Assembly (NCBI GenBank): GCA_025966315.1
Contig: JAOPUZ010000071.1
Span: 100,748 to 164,747 of the forward strand
From: Frankiales bacterium
GTDB taxonomy: Bacteria > Actinomycetota > Actinomycetes > Mycobacteriales > Jatrophihabitantaceae
Reading direction: 5' to 3'
Length of the DNA: 64,000 nucleotides
A program made the position numbers and the translations under genes. A model generated the notes under the pieces. The model was not told the origin of the DNA. It saw only the letters and a program-made list of their open reading frames with translations, and searched no databases. This document shows, one piece after another, positions 46,306-56,452 of this stretch. Numbering within the stretch: the first letter of the stretch is position 1; each line of letters begins with the position of its first letter.

Positions 46306-46410
46306 GATGTCGACTCCTACCGATTGGGGGCTATTCGTAGCTTGAAGATTTGGTGTTGTGGTGCTGTCTAGGTAACGCAGAAACCGTGCAAACCCTTCCC
46401 GCGGACGGGG

Positions 46411-47394
46411 TCAGCTCTCCAGAGCGGCTAGCTCGGGATCACCGACGGCCTCCAGTGCGGCGAGGAACTTCTCCGCGTCCAGCGCGGCCTGACAGCCGGT
46501 GCCGGCGGCAGTGATGGCCTGACGATAGGTGTGGTCCACCACGTCACCGGCGGCGAACACGCCGGCCAGATTGGTCCGGGTCGACCGCCCCTCGGTGAGG
46601 AGGTAGCCCTCGTCGTCCAGCTCGATCTGGCCACGTACCAGCTCCGATCGCGGATCGTGACCGATCGCGATGAACAGGCCCGTCGCCTCGACCTCGCGAA
46701 GTTCGCCGGTGGCCGTGTCGCGCAGGGTCACGCCGGTGACCTTGACGTCGCCATGGATTTCGGCCACCTCGGAGTTCAAGGCCCAGCGGATCTTGGGATT
46801 CTGCTCGGCACGGTCCACCATGATCCGGCTGGCTCGCAGGGCGTCCCGACGGTGCACGATCGTCACGGACTCGGCGAAGCGGGTCAGGAAGGTCGCTTCT
46901 TCCATGGCGGTGTCGCCGCCGCCCACGACCACGATGTTGTGGCCCCGGAAGAAGAACCCGTCACAGGTGGCACACCAGGACACGCCGTGGCCGGACAGCT
47001 CGTCCTCGCGGGCCAGGCCCAGTTTCTTGTACGCCGAGCCCATGGCCAGGATGACCGAGTCCGCGGTGTACTCGCCGGTGTGCGTGCGTACGCGCTTGAC
47101 CGACCCGCGCAGGTCGACCTCGGTGACGTCGTCACTGACCAACTCGGCCCCGAACTTCTCGGCCTGAGTGCGGATCTGAGTCATGAGCTCCGGGCCCATG
47201 ATGCCGCCAGGAAAGCCCGGGAAGTTCTCGACGTCGGTGGTGTTCATCAAGGCGCCGCCGTACTGGCTGCCTTCGAAGACCAGGGGCTGCAGGTCGGCCC
47301 GAGCCGTGTAAAGCGCAGCGGTGTAACCGGCCGGACCGGATCCGATGATGATGACTTTGCGATGCGTGCCTGGCACGGACGCCTCAGTACTCAC
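46411..47394 (-). CDS. trxB: Thioredoxin reductase
   Basis: 327 residues from GTG at 47394 ([31 protein letters not shown]); a longer frame to 47514 overlaps murJ and is not favoured. FAD motif GSGPAG, redox-active [15 protein letters not shown] motif [11 protein letters not shown] with HRRDALRAS. It passes electrons from NADPH to TrxA. The usual actinobacterial sigM gene is absent upstream, where murJ lies only 64 bp away. Confidence 0.96.
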   Translation of the reverse strand: MSTEASVPGTHRKVIIIGSGPAGYTAALYTARADLQPLVFEGSQYGGALMNTTDVENFPGFPGGIMGPELMTQIRTQAEKFGAELVSDDVTEVDLRGSVKRVRTHTGEYTADSVILAMGSAYKKLGLAREDELSGHGVSWCATCDGFFFRGHNIVVVGGGDTAMEEATFLTRFAESVTIVHRRDALRASRIMVDRAEQNPKIRWALNSEVAEIHGDVKVTGVTLRDTATGELREVEATGLFIAIGHDPRSELVRGQIELDDEGYLLTEGRSTRTNLAGVFAAGDVVDHTYRQAITAAGTGCQAALDAEKFLAALEAVGDPELAALES

Positions 47395-47458
47395 GAAACA
47401 ACCTCTGTCTCTGCTCGCAGTTGCCGGTACGGCTCGAACTGCACGGCTTGGAACGAGT

Positions 47459-49402
47459 TTAGGTCGCCCCGCTATTCCCCGGTCGCCGACCGGCGGCGGC
47501 CCTGATCTCGGCAACCTCGGGCAGCGGCATTCGGAGCGCGAGCCAGCCCGTCACGGCCAGGCCGAGGCTGCCGCCGAGGACCAGCTCGGCCAGGCCGACC
47601 AGCCGCCCGGAGCCGAACAGGGAATTGCCGAGCAGCACTACGACCAAGCCGACCAGGGCGCCGGCGGCGGACGCGATCGCGATCCAGCCGACGGTGGTGA
47701 GGACGGGCCGGAAGCCCAGCCGTCCGAACCGGCGTTGCAGCAGGAAGTGCCCGCACACCGCCCCCGCGAGATAGGACACCGACGTCGACACCGTCAACGC
47801 GATCACCACATCGTGGCGGCTGTCCAGCAGGTGGCTGGCCACCAGCACCAGTACCACCTTCGTCCCCACCATGACGAGGTTGATGTAGGTCGGCGTCCGG
47901 GCGTCCCGCATCGCGTAGAACACACGCTGCTGCAGCATCACGAACGCGAAAGGCAGCAGCCCGAAGGCCCCGGCCGCCAGGGCGACACCGGTCAGCCGAG
48001 CGTTGGATTCGGAGAAGCGGCCGAGCAGGATTGCGCCGGTGAAGGCCGGTCCGAAGACGATCAGTCCGGCCGAGATCGGCACCAGTGCGACCGCCGACAA
48101 CCGCGCCCCCAGACGCAGGTCGGACAGCACCTCGTCGCTGTCGCCACGAGCGGCGGCCCGGCTCATCCGGGGCATCAGGGCCGTGAGCAGCGAGACACCG
48201 AGGATGCCGTACGGGACCTGGAAGAGCAGGTCGGCGTTGGCGAAGATGGCCACGCCGCCCTGCTGGTTGGCGACCCGGTTGATGACCACGACGCCGACCT
48301 GGCTGATGACGACGTAGCCCAGCACCCACAGGGCCAAGGCACGGAACTCTGCCATCCGGCCCGCCTCGTTCGAGCTGGCCCGGAAACGCCATTTCCAATG
48401 GAAGCCGCTGCGGCGCAACGGCACGATCAGGACCAGGGCCTGGGCGACGATGCCGAGCGTGGTGCCGATGCCGAGCACCAGGATCTGGGCGTTGCTGATG
48501 TTGCCCGTGCTCAGGGCGTGCGGCCCGGGAACGAAGGCGAAGAGGGCAGCCGCGGCGATCGTGATGATGTTGTTCATGACCGGCGCCCAGGCTGGCCAGC
48601 CGTACACATGTTTGGTGTTCAAGATGGCGGCGAACATCGCCCCCAGTCCGTAGAAGAAGATCTCGGGCAGCAGCAGCGTGGCCCACAGGGCCGCCACGGA
48701 CTGGAACTGAGCCGGCCCACCGAAGCCCGCGATCAGCCACGGGGCGGCCAGTACGGCGACCAAGGTGGCCGTGCCCAGCCCGGCGATGGCGATCGACAGC
48801 AGTCGCTGGGTGTACGCCTCGCCGCCGTCGGCGTCCTCTTGCTGGGCTTTGACCAGGATCGGGATGATGACGCTGGTCAGCACCCCGCCGAGCAGCAATT
48901 CGTACACCATGTTCGGCAGCGTGTTGGCCAGCCCGTACGCGTCGCCGACGCTGTGCAGCCCGGATCCGACCGCCGCCGCGATGGCCGCGTTGCGGACGAA
49001 ACCGGTGGCGCGGCTGACCAGGCTGGCTACCGCCATCGTCCGGCTGCTGCTTAACAGGCTGGGCGCATTCGCTGCGCCCGGTTCCTTCGAGTCGATCGCT
49101 ACGCAGTCGATCGCTGACGGGTCGACGTCCTCATCGACGCCAGCCATGGTCGAGTTGCTTCCGGCGCCGGCTGCTTCGGCCGCGGCCGGTTGGGGACGGC
49201 GCCGGCGCGGGCCGTGGTAGACGGCCGGACTCCACGCGTCTTCCGACGGCCGGTGGCCCGTCCCGTCGCCGGCTGAACCCGCCGGTTGCGCCGTCGCCAC
49301 AGCCAAGGCGGAGCCGTCGCCGGGCATCGGCATCGGACTGCCGAAGATGCGCGGCTCGCTCCAGCCGTCGGCGCCGCGGTCGGACGGTTCGCGGTTGCTC
49401 AC
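47459..49402 (-). CDS. murJ: Lipid II flippase MurJ (MviN)
   Basis: 647 residues. A ~115-residue low-complexity cytoplasmic N-terminus precedes the MurJ membrane domain, which begins [72 protein letters not shown] and has about 14 helices. It flips lipid II across the membrane. It lacks the C-terminal pseudokinase domain of the ~1180-residue mycobacterial protein. ATG overlaps the DUF6049 stop by 4 nt. Antisense frames here are long but non-coding. Confidence 0.95.
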   Translation of the reverse strand: MSNREPSDRGADGWSEPRIFGSPMPMPGDGSALAVATAQPAGSAGDGTGHRPSEDAWSPAVYHGPRRRRPQPAAAEAAGAGSNSTMAGVDEDVDPSAIDCVAIDSKEPGAANAPSLLSSSRTMAVASLVSRATGFVRNAAIAAAVGSGLHSVGDAYGLANTLPNMVYELLLGGVLTSVIIPILVKAQQEDADGGEAYTQRLLSIAIAGLGTATLVAVLAAPWLIAGFGGPAQFQSVAALWATLLLPEIFFYGLGAMFAAILNTKHVYGWPAWAPVMNNIITIAAAALFAFVPGPHALSTGNISNAQILVLGIGTTLGIVAQALVLIVPLRRSGFHWKWRFRASSNEAGRMAEFRALALWVLGYVVISQVGVVVINRVANQQGGVAIFANADLLFQVPYGILGVSLLTALMPRMSRAAARGDSDEVLSDLRLGARLSAVALVPISAGLIVFGPAFTGAILLGRFSESNARLTGVALAAGAFGLLPFAFVMLQQRVFYAMRDARTPTYINLVMVGTKVVLVLVASHLLDSRHDVVIALTVSTSVSYLAGAVCGHFLLQRRFGRLGFRPVLTTVGWIAIASAAGALVGLVVVLLGNSLFGSGRLVGLAELVLGGSLGLAVTGWLALRMPLPEVAEIRAAAGRRPGNSGAT

Positions 49403-51579
49403 GGCGTTGCTCCCACCGCGGGGCCGGCAGGTCGCCCACCGCCACGGCCGCCCGCCGGGCGCTTGCCCCGGATGCGCAGAATCAGCCGCCGAAGCAGGGC
49501 CAGGATCAGCACGGACGCGGCCACGATGGTGATGGTCTTGGTGATCCCGCCCAGGGCGGTGGCCCGCAGGTTGACCCGTACCGATGCTCCCAGCGCCTGC
49601 CCGTCCGGCGTGCTCAAAGCGGCGACCACTTTGAATTGGCCCACCCGGTCCACCTTGGTCGGGACCGATATCGTCTTGACGCTGTTGGCGGCGATGACCA
49701 GCACCGGCAACCGCTCGGCCTGAAAGCCGATGACCCCGACGTCCGGGGTGACCGTCACCCGCACCGACACGTCCCGGTCGAGCTTGTTCTGCACCGTGAC
49801 GACCACCGGCGAATCGGTGGACGACAGGGTCTGCCGGAAGGCCTGATTGTCCGGCTGTATCAACGACACCGAGTTCAGTTGCCGCTCGATGTCGGTGCTC
49901 AGCTCGTTGACGGTGGCCCGACCGGCGGCCGGATTCACTCGCCAGGCGTTGGATTCCGCGCGTTGCAGGGCGGCGTTGTAGCCGCCGAGCAGGGCCGCCG
50001 CCGACTCGCTGTTCAGCGCGGCCCGCAGCGATGCGACCTGGCGCTGCACCCGGCTCACCGTGTCGATGATCGTGCTCGACACCTCGGTTGCCGGGGACGC
50101 CGCGGCGGAGTGCAGGGCGCCGCGGTCGACCGGGGTGACGGTGGCCAATGCGGCGCCGATGGAGGTGGACTTGCTCCAGCTGTTGGTCACGCTAGCCCGG
50201 ATAGTGTCGACGGCAACCGCGGCGTCGGTGTTTACGTAACGGTCCGGGGCGATGACCACGAAGTGGACGGATTGCGGGTCCTGCACGGCCCGGATCGCCA
50301 ACTGGGCCAGCAGCGTCTGCTGGGCCTGCGCCGGGATGGCACCAAGCTTGAAGATCTGCCCCACGGTCCGTTCGATGGCGCTGTCGGTGACCAGCGCCCG
50401 GGCCTGTCCGGACGCCGTGGGCAACGGCGAGATCGCGTTCGGCCGCGGTTCGGTCTTGTTCTGCCCGGGTAAGGCCGCGTCGCTGAGCACGACGGCCGAC
50501 GTTCCGCCCGCCACCGCCGTATCGAGGGCCTTGTCGGTGAGCACGCCGCCGGCCGGCCACATCAGGCTGTTGTCGATGCTGCCCACCGTCGGACCGATCC
50601 GGGCCTGAACCTGCGGGTCCAACGCAGTCGACCAGGCCAGGCCGGCGCGGGTGACCGCATCGATGTCGGGGTCGCCGTACGCGGTCAAGGTGATGTCATC
50701 AGCACCGCGCAGCGCGGCCAGCCGATTCAGCCAGGCCTGGGCGGCCGCTCCCCCGGTACCGCTGACCGTCGCCTTCCCCCGGCGGTACTGGTAGCCCTGT
50801 GGCGAGGCCATGACGGCGAGGCTGTCCAACAGGTCGGGGTCGACGACCAGGGTGAGGCGCACCTGACCGCGAAGCAGTTCGGGCACCTGCAGGGCCCGGT
50901 ACAACCGGCCGCCGGGGCTCACCGAGACGGCCAGCTCGTCGTCGGTGAACACCGTACTGCTGAGCGTGCGGTGCGGCGGTTCGAGTAGTGGCCACAGCCA
51001 GGCGACCGTCACCGGCTGGGGCTTTTCCTGGAAGGACGGGACGAACATCTGGGTACGGCCGACCTCTTCAAATCCCACGGACGGGTCACTGAGCGCGTGG
51101 ATCACCAGCGCGTACGGGAACACTCCGGTGAAGCACAGACACATGCCGCCGATCTCATTGGACGGGTTGCTGCGGTAGGTCACCGTCGCGGACGCGTGCG
51201 CCGGTAGCGGATGCTTCTGGTCCACGTCGTTCGGCCTGAGGTTGTCGGTGTCCGGCGATTTTGCGATGGCGGCGTCGAGCAGGTTCTGCTGCGTTATCGG
51301 CACGCCGCGTTCCAGTCCGACCTCGTAATCGCTGTAGTTGACGTCGGTGTTGTTGGTGATGGTCGCGCGGATCGTCACCACCTGCTTGTAGTTGGTCGGA
51401 TCGGGGCTGCGCGGAGTTATCGAGGTGAGTGTCACCGTCACGGGCGGGCCGGGCGTGGGGGTGGCGGCGCCGGCCGCGGTCGCCGGCAGCTGCGAGGAGG
51501 GCAGCAGCGGAAGGCCGAGCCACATCAGCACTACCGCGAGCACGCCCGCGGCGGTTCGTAGCCTGCGTCCGTTCAGCAC
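49399..51579 (-). CDS. DUF6049 secreted or membrane-anchored protein
   Basis: 726 residues from GTG at 51579. Sec signal peptide (LRTAAGVLAVVLMWLGLPLLPSSQLPATAAGA), a large extracytoplasmic part, and one C-terminal membrane anchor (KTITIVAASVLILALLRRLILRIRGKRP). Homologue of Rv3909, always just before murJ. Middle part includes LRGQVRLTLVVDPDLLDSLAVM, and the C-terminal part has an Ig-like region. Overlap with murJ implies a shared role in envelope building; no biochemical function known. Confidence 0.88.
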   Translation of the reverse strand: MLNGRRLRTAAGVLAVVLMWLGLPLLPSSQLPATAAGAATPTPGPPVTVTLTSITPRSPDPTNYKQVVTIRATITNNTDVNYSDYEVGLERGVPITQQNLLDAAIAKSPDTDNLRPNDVDQKHPLPAHASATVTYRSNPSNEIGGMCLCFTGVFPYALVIHALSDPSVGFEEVGRTQMFVPSFQEKPQPVTVAWLWPLLEPPHRTLSSTVFTDDELAVSVSPGGRLYRALQVPELLRGQVRLTLVVDPDLLDSLAVMASPQGYQYRRGKATVSGTGGAAAQAWLNRLAALRGADDITLTAYGDPDIDAVTRAGLAWSTALDPQVQARIGPTVGSIDNSLMWPAGGVLTDKALDTAVAGGTSAVVLSDAALPGQNKTEPRPNAISPLPTASGQARALVTDSAIERTVGQIFKLGAIPAQAQQTLLAQLAIRAVQDPQSVHFVVIAPDRYVNTDAAVAVDTIRASVTNSWSKSTSIGAALATVTPVDRGALHSAAASPATEVSSTIIDTVSRVQRQVASLRAALNSESAAALLGGYNAALQRAESNAWRVNPAAGRATVNELSTDIERQLNSVSLIQPDNQAFRQTLSSTDSPVVVTVQNKLDRDVSVRVTVTPDVGVIGFQAERLPVLVIAANSVKTISVPTKVDRVGQFKVVAALSTPDGQALGASVRVNLRATALGGITKTITIVAASVLILALLRRLILRIRGKRPAGGRGGGRPAGPAVGATP

Positions 51580-51658
51580 GCGTCCCTCAGCTGCTGAGCC
51601 GACCGCAGTCGCGCGGTGGTTGGTGCGTGGTGTGCGGATCGGGTGTGCGGGGGCGTTC

Positions 51659-52126
51659 TCATGCGGTATGCCTGAGCAGCCGGTCGGCCACGATCAGCAG
51701 ATCTCGCTCGTCGGAGTAGGCCAGCTTGCCGCCGATCTCGGGCAGCGGGAACCAGGCCACCTCGGTTACTTCGATGTCGGTGTCCGACAGTTCGCCACCC
51801 ACCGCACGGAGTAAATAGTGATGCACCGTCTTGTGGATCCGGCGGCCGTCAGCCACAAACCAGAAGTCGATCGTTCCCAGCTCGCCGAGAATCTCGCCCG
51901 TTATGCCGGTTTCTTCGGCGACCTCGCGGACCGCAGCCTGCTCGCTGGTCTCGCCGTTCTCCAGATGACCCTTGGGCAGCGACCACAGCAGCCGCCCGCG
52001 GCGGTTCAGGCGACCGATCAGGGCACCGTGCGGGACGGGGCCGGCCAGGTCGAGCACCAGCCCGCCGGCACTGGTCTCATCGACGCGTGGAAGCCGTGGG
52101 CGTCGGTTGCTCGACGCACGGGACAT
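51659..52126 (-). CDS. NUDIX hydrolase
   Basis: 155 residues. The Nudix box is complete: [23 protein letters not shown] (Gx5Ex7REUXEEXGU). N-terminal [11 protein letters not shown] and PKG before the box are typical of the Rv3908 (MutT4) subgroup. Likely hydrolyses nucleoside polyphosphates, possibly oxidised ones or diadenosine polyphosphates. Heads the NUDIX-DUF6049-murJ-trxB-trxA unit and is divergent from the CCA-adding enzyme 40 bp away. Confidence 0.92.
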   Translation of the reverse strand: MSRASSNRRPRLPRVDETSAGGLVLDLAGPVPHGALIGRLNRRGRLLWSLPKGHLENGETSEQAAVREVAEETGITGEILGELGTIDFWFVADGRRIHKTVHHYLLRAVGGELSDTDIEVTEVAWFPLPEIGGKLAYSDERDLLIVADRLLRHTA

Positions 52127-52165
52127 GATCCGATGCTACTTGCCGGCCCGTTAGGCTTCCCGGAC

Positions 52166-53563
52166 GTGACTGCCTCCCCCGTGTCGATTCCGCCGGTCGC
52201 CGCTCGCCTCGGCGAGACCTTCCGGCAGGCTGGCCATGCGCTGTACCTGGTCGGCGGCCCGGTTCGGGATGCCCTGATGGGCCGTCCGGTCAACGATCTC
52301 GACTTCACGACCGACGCCACCCCGGACCAGATCCTGGCCACCGTGGCTCCGCTCGCGCAGGCCACCTGGACGACCGGCATCGAATACGGCACGGTCGGGG
52401 TCCGGGTCGCCGGCGAATCCTGCGAGATCACGACCTTCCGGGCCGATCGCTACGACCGGGTGACGCGGAATCCGGCGGTCGAGTTCGGCGACGACATCGT
52501 CACCGACCTCCGGCGCCGCGATTTCACCATGAACGCCATGGCGGTCTCGGTCACGGACGACGAATTCGTCGATCCGTACGGCGGCGTGGTGGATCTGGCC
52601 AACGGTGTGCTGCGCACGCCGGCGACCGCGACCGAGTCGTTCTCCGACGATCCGCTGCGGATGCTGCGCGCGGCCCGGTTCGTCTCCCAGCTCGGGGTGC
52701 AGCCGACCGATGACGTCCGTCAGGCCATGACCGAGCTGGCCGGCCAGCTCGGCCGGATCACCGCCGAGCGCGTCCAGGCCGAGCTGAACAAGCTGATGCT
52801 CGGCCGGTACCCGCGCCGGGGCTTGGAACTACTTGTCGACACCGGCTTGGCCGAGGTCGTGCTCCCGGAATTGCCGGCACTGCGGATGGCTGCCGACGAA
52901 CACGGTCAGCACAAGGATGTGTACGCCCACACGCTGCAGGTCCTGGATCAGGCCATCGACCTGGAGGACGCCGGCCCGGATCTGGTGTTGCGCTGGGCCG
53001 CCCTCTTGCACGACATCGGCAAGCCGGCCACCCGCCGCTTCGTCGAGTCGGCCGGGGGTGCGGCGCAGGTGACGTTCCATCACCACGAGGTGAAGGGCGC
53101 CCGGCTGGCCACGGCCCGGCTGAAGGCGCTCCGGTTCAGCAAGGACGACATCGAGGCCATCTCGCGGCTGGTCTTCCTGCACCTGCGCTTCTACGGCTAC
53201 GGCCGCGGCGAATGGACCGACTCCGCCGTCCGGCGTTACGTCACCGACGCCGGGCCGCTGCTCGAACGGCTACACAAACTGGTCCGCTCGGACACCACGA
53301 CGCGTAACAAACGCAAGGCCGCGATGTTGTCGCGGACCTACGACGAGCTCGAAGAACGTATTGCGCAGCTGCGGGAGCAGGAGGAACTGGATTCGATCCG
53401 GCCGGACCTGGACGGTACTGAGATCATGGCCATCCTCGGCCTGTCCCCCGGTCCACTGGTTGGCAAGGCATACCGGCATCTGCTGGAGCTCAGGATGCAG
53501 CGCGGGCCGTTGAGCCGGGACGAGGCGGTCGTCGCCCTACGGGAGTGGTACGCGGCCCAGTGA
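52166..53563 (+). CDS. pcnA: CCA tRNA nucleotidyltransferase
   Basis: 465 residues from GTG at 52166 (VTASPVSIPPVAARLGETF). Nucleotidyltransferase motif YLVGGPVRDALMGRPVNDLDFTTDATPDQI holds the catalytic DxD; RRDFTMNAMAV and ADEHGQHKDVYAHTLQVLDQAI with LHDIGKPATRR give an HD domain. It adds or repairs CCA at tRNA 3' ends, needed here because neither tRNA in this window encodes CCA. Likely a very short leader, since the divergent NUDIX start is 40 bp away. Confidence 0.94.
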   Translation: MTASPVSIPPVAARLGETFRQAGHALYLVGGPVRDALMGRPVNDLDFTTDATPDQILATVAPLAQATWTTGIEYGTVGVRVAGESCEITTFRADRYDRVTRNPAVEFGDDIVTDLRRRDFTMNAMAVSVTDDEFVDPYGGVVDLANGVLRTPATATESFSDDPLRMLRAARFVSQLGVQPTDDVRQAMTELAGQLGRITAERVQAELNKLMLGRYPRRGLELLVDTGLAEVVLPELPALRMAADEHGQHKDVYAHTLQVLDQAIDLEDAGPDLVLRWAALLHDIGKPATRRFVESAGGAAQVTFHHHEVKGARLATARLKALRFSKDDIEAISRLVFLHLRFYGYGRGEWTDSAVRRYVTDAGPLLERLHKLVRSDTTTRNKRKAAMLSRTYDELEERIAQLREQEELDSIRPDLDGTEIMAILGLSPGPLVGKAYRHLLELRMQRGPLSRDEAVVALREWYAAQ

Positions 53564-53570
53564 CGGCGAC

Positions 53571-55010
53571 TCAGGACCGGGTGGTCGGCGTCGGCAGGTC
53601 GCGGATCCGGAAGTAGATCACGCCGGCGATCAGGTAGGCCGCCCCGATCACGATGACCGCGACGCTGGAGTGCCCGTTCTCAGGCAGCAGTAGCGCGGTG
53701 AGCACGCCGGCGCCCACGAACAGGACGTTGAACAGGGTGTCGTACAACGAGAACACCCGGCCCCGGAAGTCATCGGCGACCTGCTGCGCCACCAGGGTGT
53801 CCACACAGATCTTCACGCCCTGGGCCACGAAGCCGAGCAACGCGGCCGCCGGCAGGAAGGTGGCCATCTCGAACGGCAATCCCAGGACCCACTCGACCAC
53901 GCCGGCACCGATCAGCATGACCGCCGGCCACTTGGTGAAACCCAGCCAGCGAACCGCGGCCGGGGTGACCACGGCCGCGAGGCCGCCCCCGATAGCGATA
54001 CCGGCCACGAGCTGGGCGAGCCCGGGCAGGCCGGCGCGGAAGAAGCCGTCGTCGGTGAAGTAGTTGCGGTACAGCAGCAAGGTCGTGATCGCGGTGATGC
54101 CGTAGGCGAACCGGTGCACCGAGATCACCCCGAAGGCGCGCATCACCGCGGGATGGGAGTGCACATGACGGGCCCCGGCGACCAATCCGGCCACGACGTT
54201 GCGGACCGACTCCCGGTTCTGGCGCGTGTCATCGTCCGGGCCCAGCTGAGCCGTGCTGAACCCGACCGCGAACAACCCCGCGATCAGGTAACAGACGGCG
54301 GCGCCGGCCGCGATAGTGGCCGTGCCGCTGTTGCCGCTGCCGCTCAATGATCGAAGTCCGATGGCCGCGCCGCCGCCCGCGGCACTCACCACCGCCCCGG
54401 CCGTTGTCGAAAGCGCGTTCGCCGTGATCAGCCGGTCCGTCTCCACCACGTGCGGCAATGAGGCCGACAGCGCGGACAGCACGAACCGGTTGATCGAGAT
54501 GACGACCAGGGCACTGAAATAGAACGCCTTGCCGCCGAGTCCGCCGGCGATCTCGACGACGACGCCGCAAACGAGCAGCGCGCGCAAGAGGTTGGCTCCG
54601 ACCAGCACTCGCTGCCGCCACCAGCGGTCGAGCAGCACGCCGGCGAAGGGTCCGAGGACCGAGTACGGCAATAGCAGCACCGCGAAGCCGGCCGCGATGT
54701 CCGAGGCGTGCGCCTGTCGTTCGGGATTGAACAGGACCGCTCCGGCCAAGGAAGCCTGGAAGACACCGTCCGCGAACTGGCCGAACAGTCGGACGCCGAG
54801 CAGCCGGCGCAGGTCCCCACGGGCGAGCAGATGCCCGCGCGCAGGCAGCGCGCCCGACAAGTCGGCGGATTGGGCCGGATCGGCCCGAATGGCCGGATCC
54901 GGGCAGAGCTCCACCGAAGTTTGGCAGCCAGCCCCGGGTTCGGCGCAAATCTCGTCGGAATTGAGCGGATTGGCGGCAGCCCACTCGGCGGGCGTGTCGG
55001 CGGAGGCCAC
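53571..55010 (-). CDS. Major facilitator superfamily transporter
   Basis: 479 residues from GTG at 55010; an in-frame extension to 55217 overlaps yqgE and looks non-coding. About 12 membrane segments after a ~50-residue cytoplasmic tail. The loop FNPERQAHASDIAAGFAVLLLPYSVLGPFAGVLLDRWWRQRVLVGANLLRAL has the MFS GxxxDRxxRxR motif. It resembles MFS_3/efflux-type permeases of the EntS/MFS_1 group. Substrate unknown. Its start is 28 bp from the divergent yqgE start. Confidence 0.88.
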   Translation of the reverse strand: MASADTPAEWAAANPLNSDEICAEPGAGCQTSVELCPDPAIRADPAQSADLSGALPARGHLLARGDLRRLLGVRLFGQFADGVFQASLAGAVLFNPERQAHASDIAAGFAVLLLPYSVLGPFAGVLLDRWWRQRVLVGANLLRALLVCGVVVEIAGGLGGKAFYFSALVVISINRFVLSALSASLPHVVETDRLITANALSTTAGAVVSAAGGGAAIGLRSLSGSGNSGTATIAAGAAVCYLIAGLFAVGFSTAQLGPDDDTRQNRESVRNVVAGLVAGARHVHSHPAVMRAFGVISVHRFAYGITAITTLLLYRNYFTDDGFFRAGLPGLAQLVAGIAIGGGLAAVVTPAAVRWLGFTKWPAVMLIGAGVVEWVLGLPFEMATFLPAAALLGFVAQGVKICVDTLVAQQVADDFRGRVFSLYDTLFNVLFVGAGVLTALLLPENGHSSVAVIVIGAAYLIAGVIYFRIRDLPTPTTRS

Positions 55011-55038
55011 TCTGCGACGGTAGTCCCCACGGTGCAGT

Positions 55039-55635
55039 ATGGGTGAGGTGAGCGGCGAACCACGACAGCATTGGCACACCTTGCCGCCGGCTGCGCACCG
55101 ATTGCTGGTGGCAGCCCCTTCGCTGGGTGACCCTGATTTTTTCCGTACCGTCGTCTTCTTGATCGAACACGACGACACCGGCACGGTTGGCGTGATCATC
55201 AACCGCCCGTCCCGCACACCGGTGGGTCAGATACTGCCCGACTGGCAGGACGTGATGAGCGAACCGTCCGTGGTGTTCAACGGAGGCCCGGTTCAGCGCG
55301 ATGGCGCCCTCGGTTTGGGTCGGCTGAGCGGGTCGTCGGATGCGGGCACCGGCCTGCGGGCGGTCAGCGGGGGGTTGGCCCTGGTCGATCTGGATGCCGA
55401 CCCCACCCAGGTGTCCGTCGACGCCCAGCACCTGCGCGTCTTCGCCGGCCACGCGGGCTGGTCGGTCGGGCAGCTCGAGGACGAGATCGTCGAGGGCGGT
55501 TGGTACGTCGTCGAGGGTGGGCTGGACGACGTCTTCTCCGAACGCCCGGGCGGGTTGTGGAAGACGGTCCTGCGACGCCAGCCGACGCCGCTGTCGCTGC
55601 TGTCCACGTACCCGGTGGATGTGGGGCTCAACTAG
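55039..55635 (+). CDS. YqgE/AlgH-family protein (DUF179)
   Basis: 198 residues. Family signature: LLVAAPSLGDPDFFRTVVFLIEHDDTGTVGVIINRPS, FNGGPVQRDGAL, RVFAGHAGWSVGQLEDEIVEGGWYVVEGG. Single globular cytoplasmic domain of unresolved function; named from AlgH but not a proven regulator. Its start is separated from the divergent MFS gene by 28 bp, so the promoters must overlap. Rv0038 equivalent. Confidence 0.93.
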   Translation: MGEVSGEPRQHWHTLPPAAHRLLVAAPSLGDPDFFRTVVFLIEHDDTGTVGVIINRPSRTPVGQILPDWQDVMSEPSVVFNGGPVQRDGALGLGRLSGSSDAGTGLRAVSGGLALVDLDADPTQVSVDAQHLRVFAGHAGWSVGQLEDEIVEGGWYVVEGGLDDVFSERPGGLWKTVLRRQPTPLSLLSTYPVDVGLN

Positions 55636-55790
55636 CGGTTCGGGCCCCTGCGCGTCCCCGCTCGGGCGGACCGGCTTGCCTGGGTGGAGTGCACCGCCTC
55701 GCGTAACGTCACCTCAATCGGCGGGGCCCACACTAAGCAAAACGTCGGACGATCCGCAGGAGCCGGCGCTGTCGGCGAGAGGAGTCGCGC

Positions 55791-56387
55791 GTGACCGAGA
55801 CGGGTGAATCGGTGATCGAGCCGTCCGCGCCAACGGAGTTGATGGAGGACCTCGGCGAGGTGGTCGCCCGCAACGATGGGCCAATCGAGCCCTCCGCGCA
55901 GGAGCTGACCGCGCAGCAGCAGGAGGGCAGTCGGCTGACGAGCCCGATCGTGGTGGGTGTCAGCCGCCGGACCGGATCACCGGAAGCGGTCCGCTGGGCG
56001 GTGGCCGAGTCCCGGTTGCGGGATACGCACGTGGTGGCGATAACCGCGTGGAGTCCACCCGGAGCAGCCAGTGCCACCGGTGGCCGCCCACCGGCCGTCG
56101 GGTCGCTCGCCGGGGATGACGACTTCGCCCTCGAGCAGGAACGGCTGGCGGCGCTGGTCGCGCAGGCGGTGGGCGGCGACCTGGATGCGCTGCGGGTGGA
56201 GTTCAGCCTGCGTTACGGCGCTCCGGCCGGCGTGCTGCTGGACGCCGCCGAGGGAGCTCAGCTGCTGGTCCTGGATTCGCCGCGGGCCGGCCTTCTCGGC
56301 ACCGCCGGCAAATCACCGGTCGTGCCCGAAATCCTTGCCAAATCCCCGTGCCCAGTGGTGGTAATGCCCACACCACCGAACGCATAG
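55791..56387 (+). CDS. Universal stress protein (UspA family)
   Basis: 198 residues. A ~50-residue acidic N-terminal tail, then one Usp domain: SPIVVGVSRRTGSPEAVRWAVAESRLRDTHVVAITAW, a linker, FSLRYGAPAGVLLDAAEGAQLLVLDSPRAG and SPVVPEILAKSPCPVVVMPTPP. The ATP-binding glycine cluster reads GLLGTAGKSP, close to the consensus G2xG9GS/T. Stress-related small-molecule sensor by family; target unknown. Its stop codon lies inside a strong terminator stem. Confidence 0.87.
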   Translation: MTETGESVIEPSAPTELMEDLGEVVARNDGPIEPSAQELTAQQQEGSRLTSPIVVGVSRRTGSPEAVRWAVAESRLRDTHVVAITAWSPPGAASATGGRPPAVGSLAGDDDFALEQERLAALVAQAVGGDLDALRVEFSLRYGAPAGVLLDAAEGAQLLVLDSPRAGLLGTAGKSPVVPEILAKSPCPVVVMPTPPNA

Positions 56388-56443
56388 CGCGGCCCGACTT
56401 CCCGGATCGTTTCGATCAAACCGGGAAGTCGGGCCGCGCTATG
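56383..56443. terminator. Very strong bidirectional terminator (23-bp perfect stem)
   Basis: Left arm 56383-56405 (starting CATAGCGCGGCCCGACTT) is perfectly complementary to 56421-56443, with a 15-nt loop. It separates the converging usp and ino1 genes and includes the usp stop codon. Confidence 0.88.
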
Positions 56444-56452
56444 TTGGGTTAG

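Noticed and set aside
47345..49054. 569-codon open frame on the plus strand
   Set aside because: It lies antisense to murJ, is rich in Gln, Arg, His and Asp with no hydrophobic core, and mirrors murJ codon bias; a high-GC shadow.
54229..55452. 407-codon minus-strand frame across the MFS and yqgE genes
   Set aside because: Arg/Gly-rich low-complexity translation; both overlapped genes have clear family signatures in other frames.
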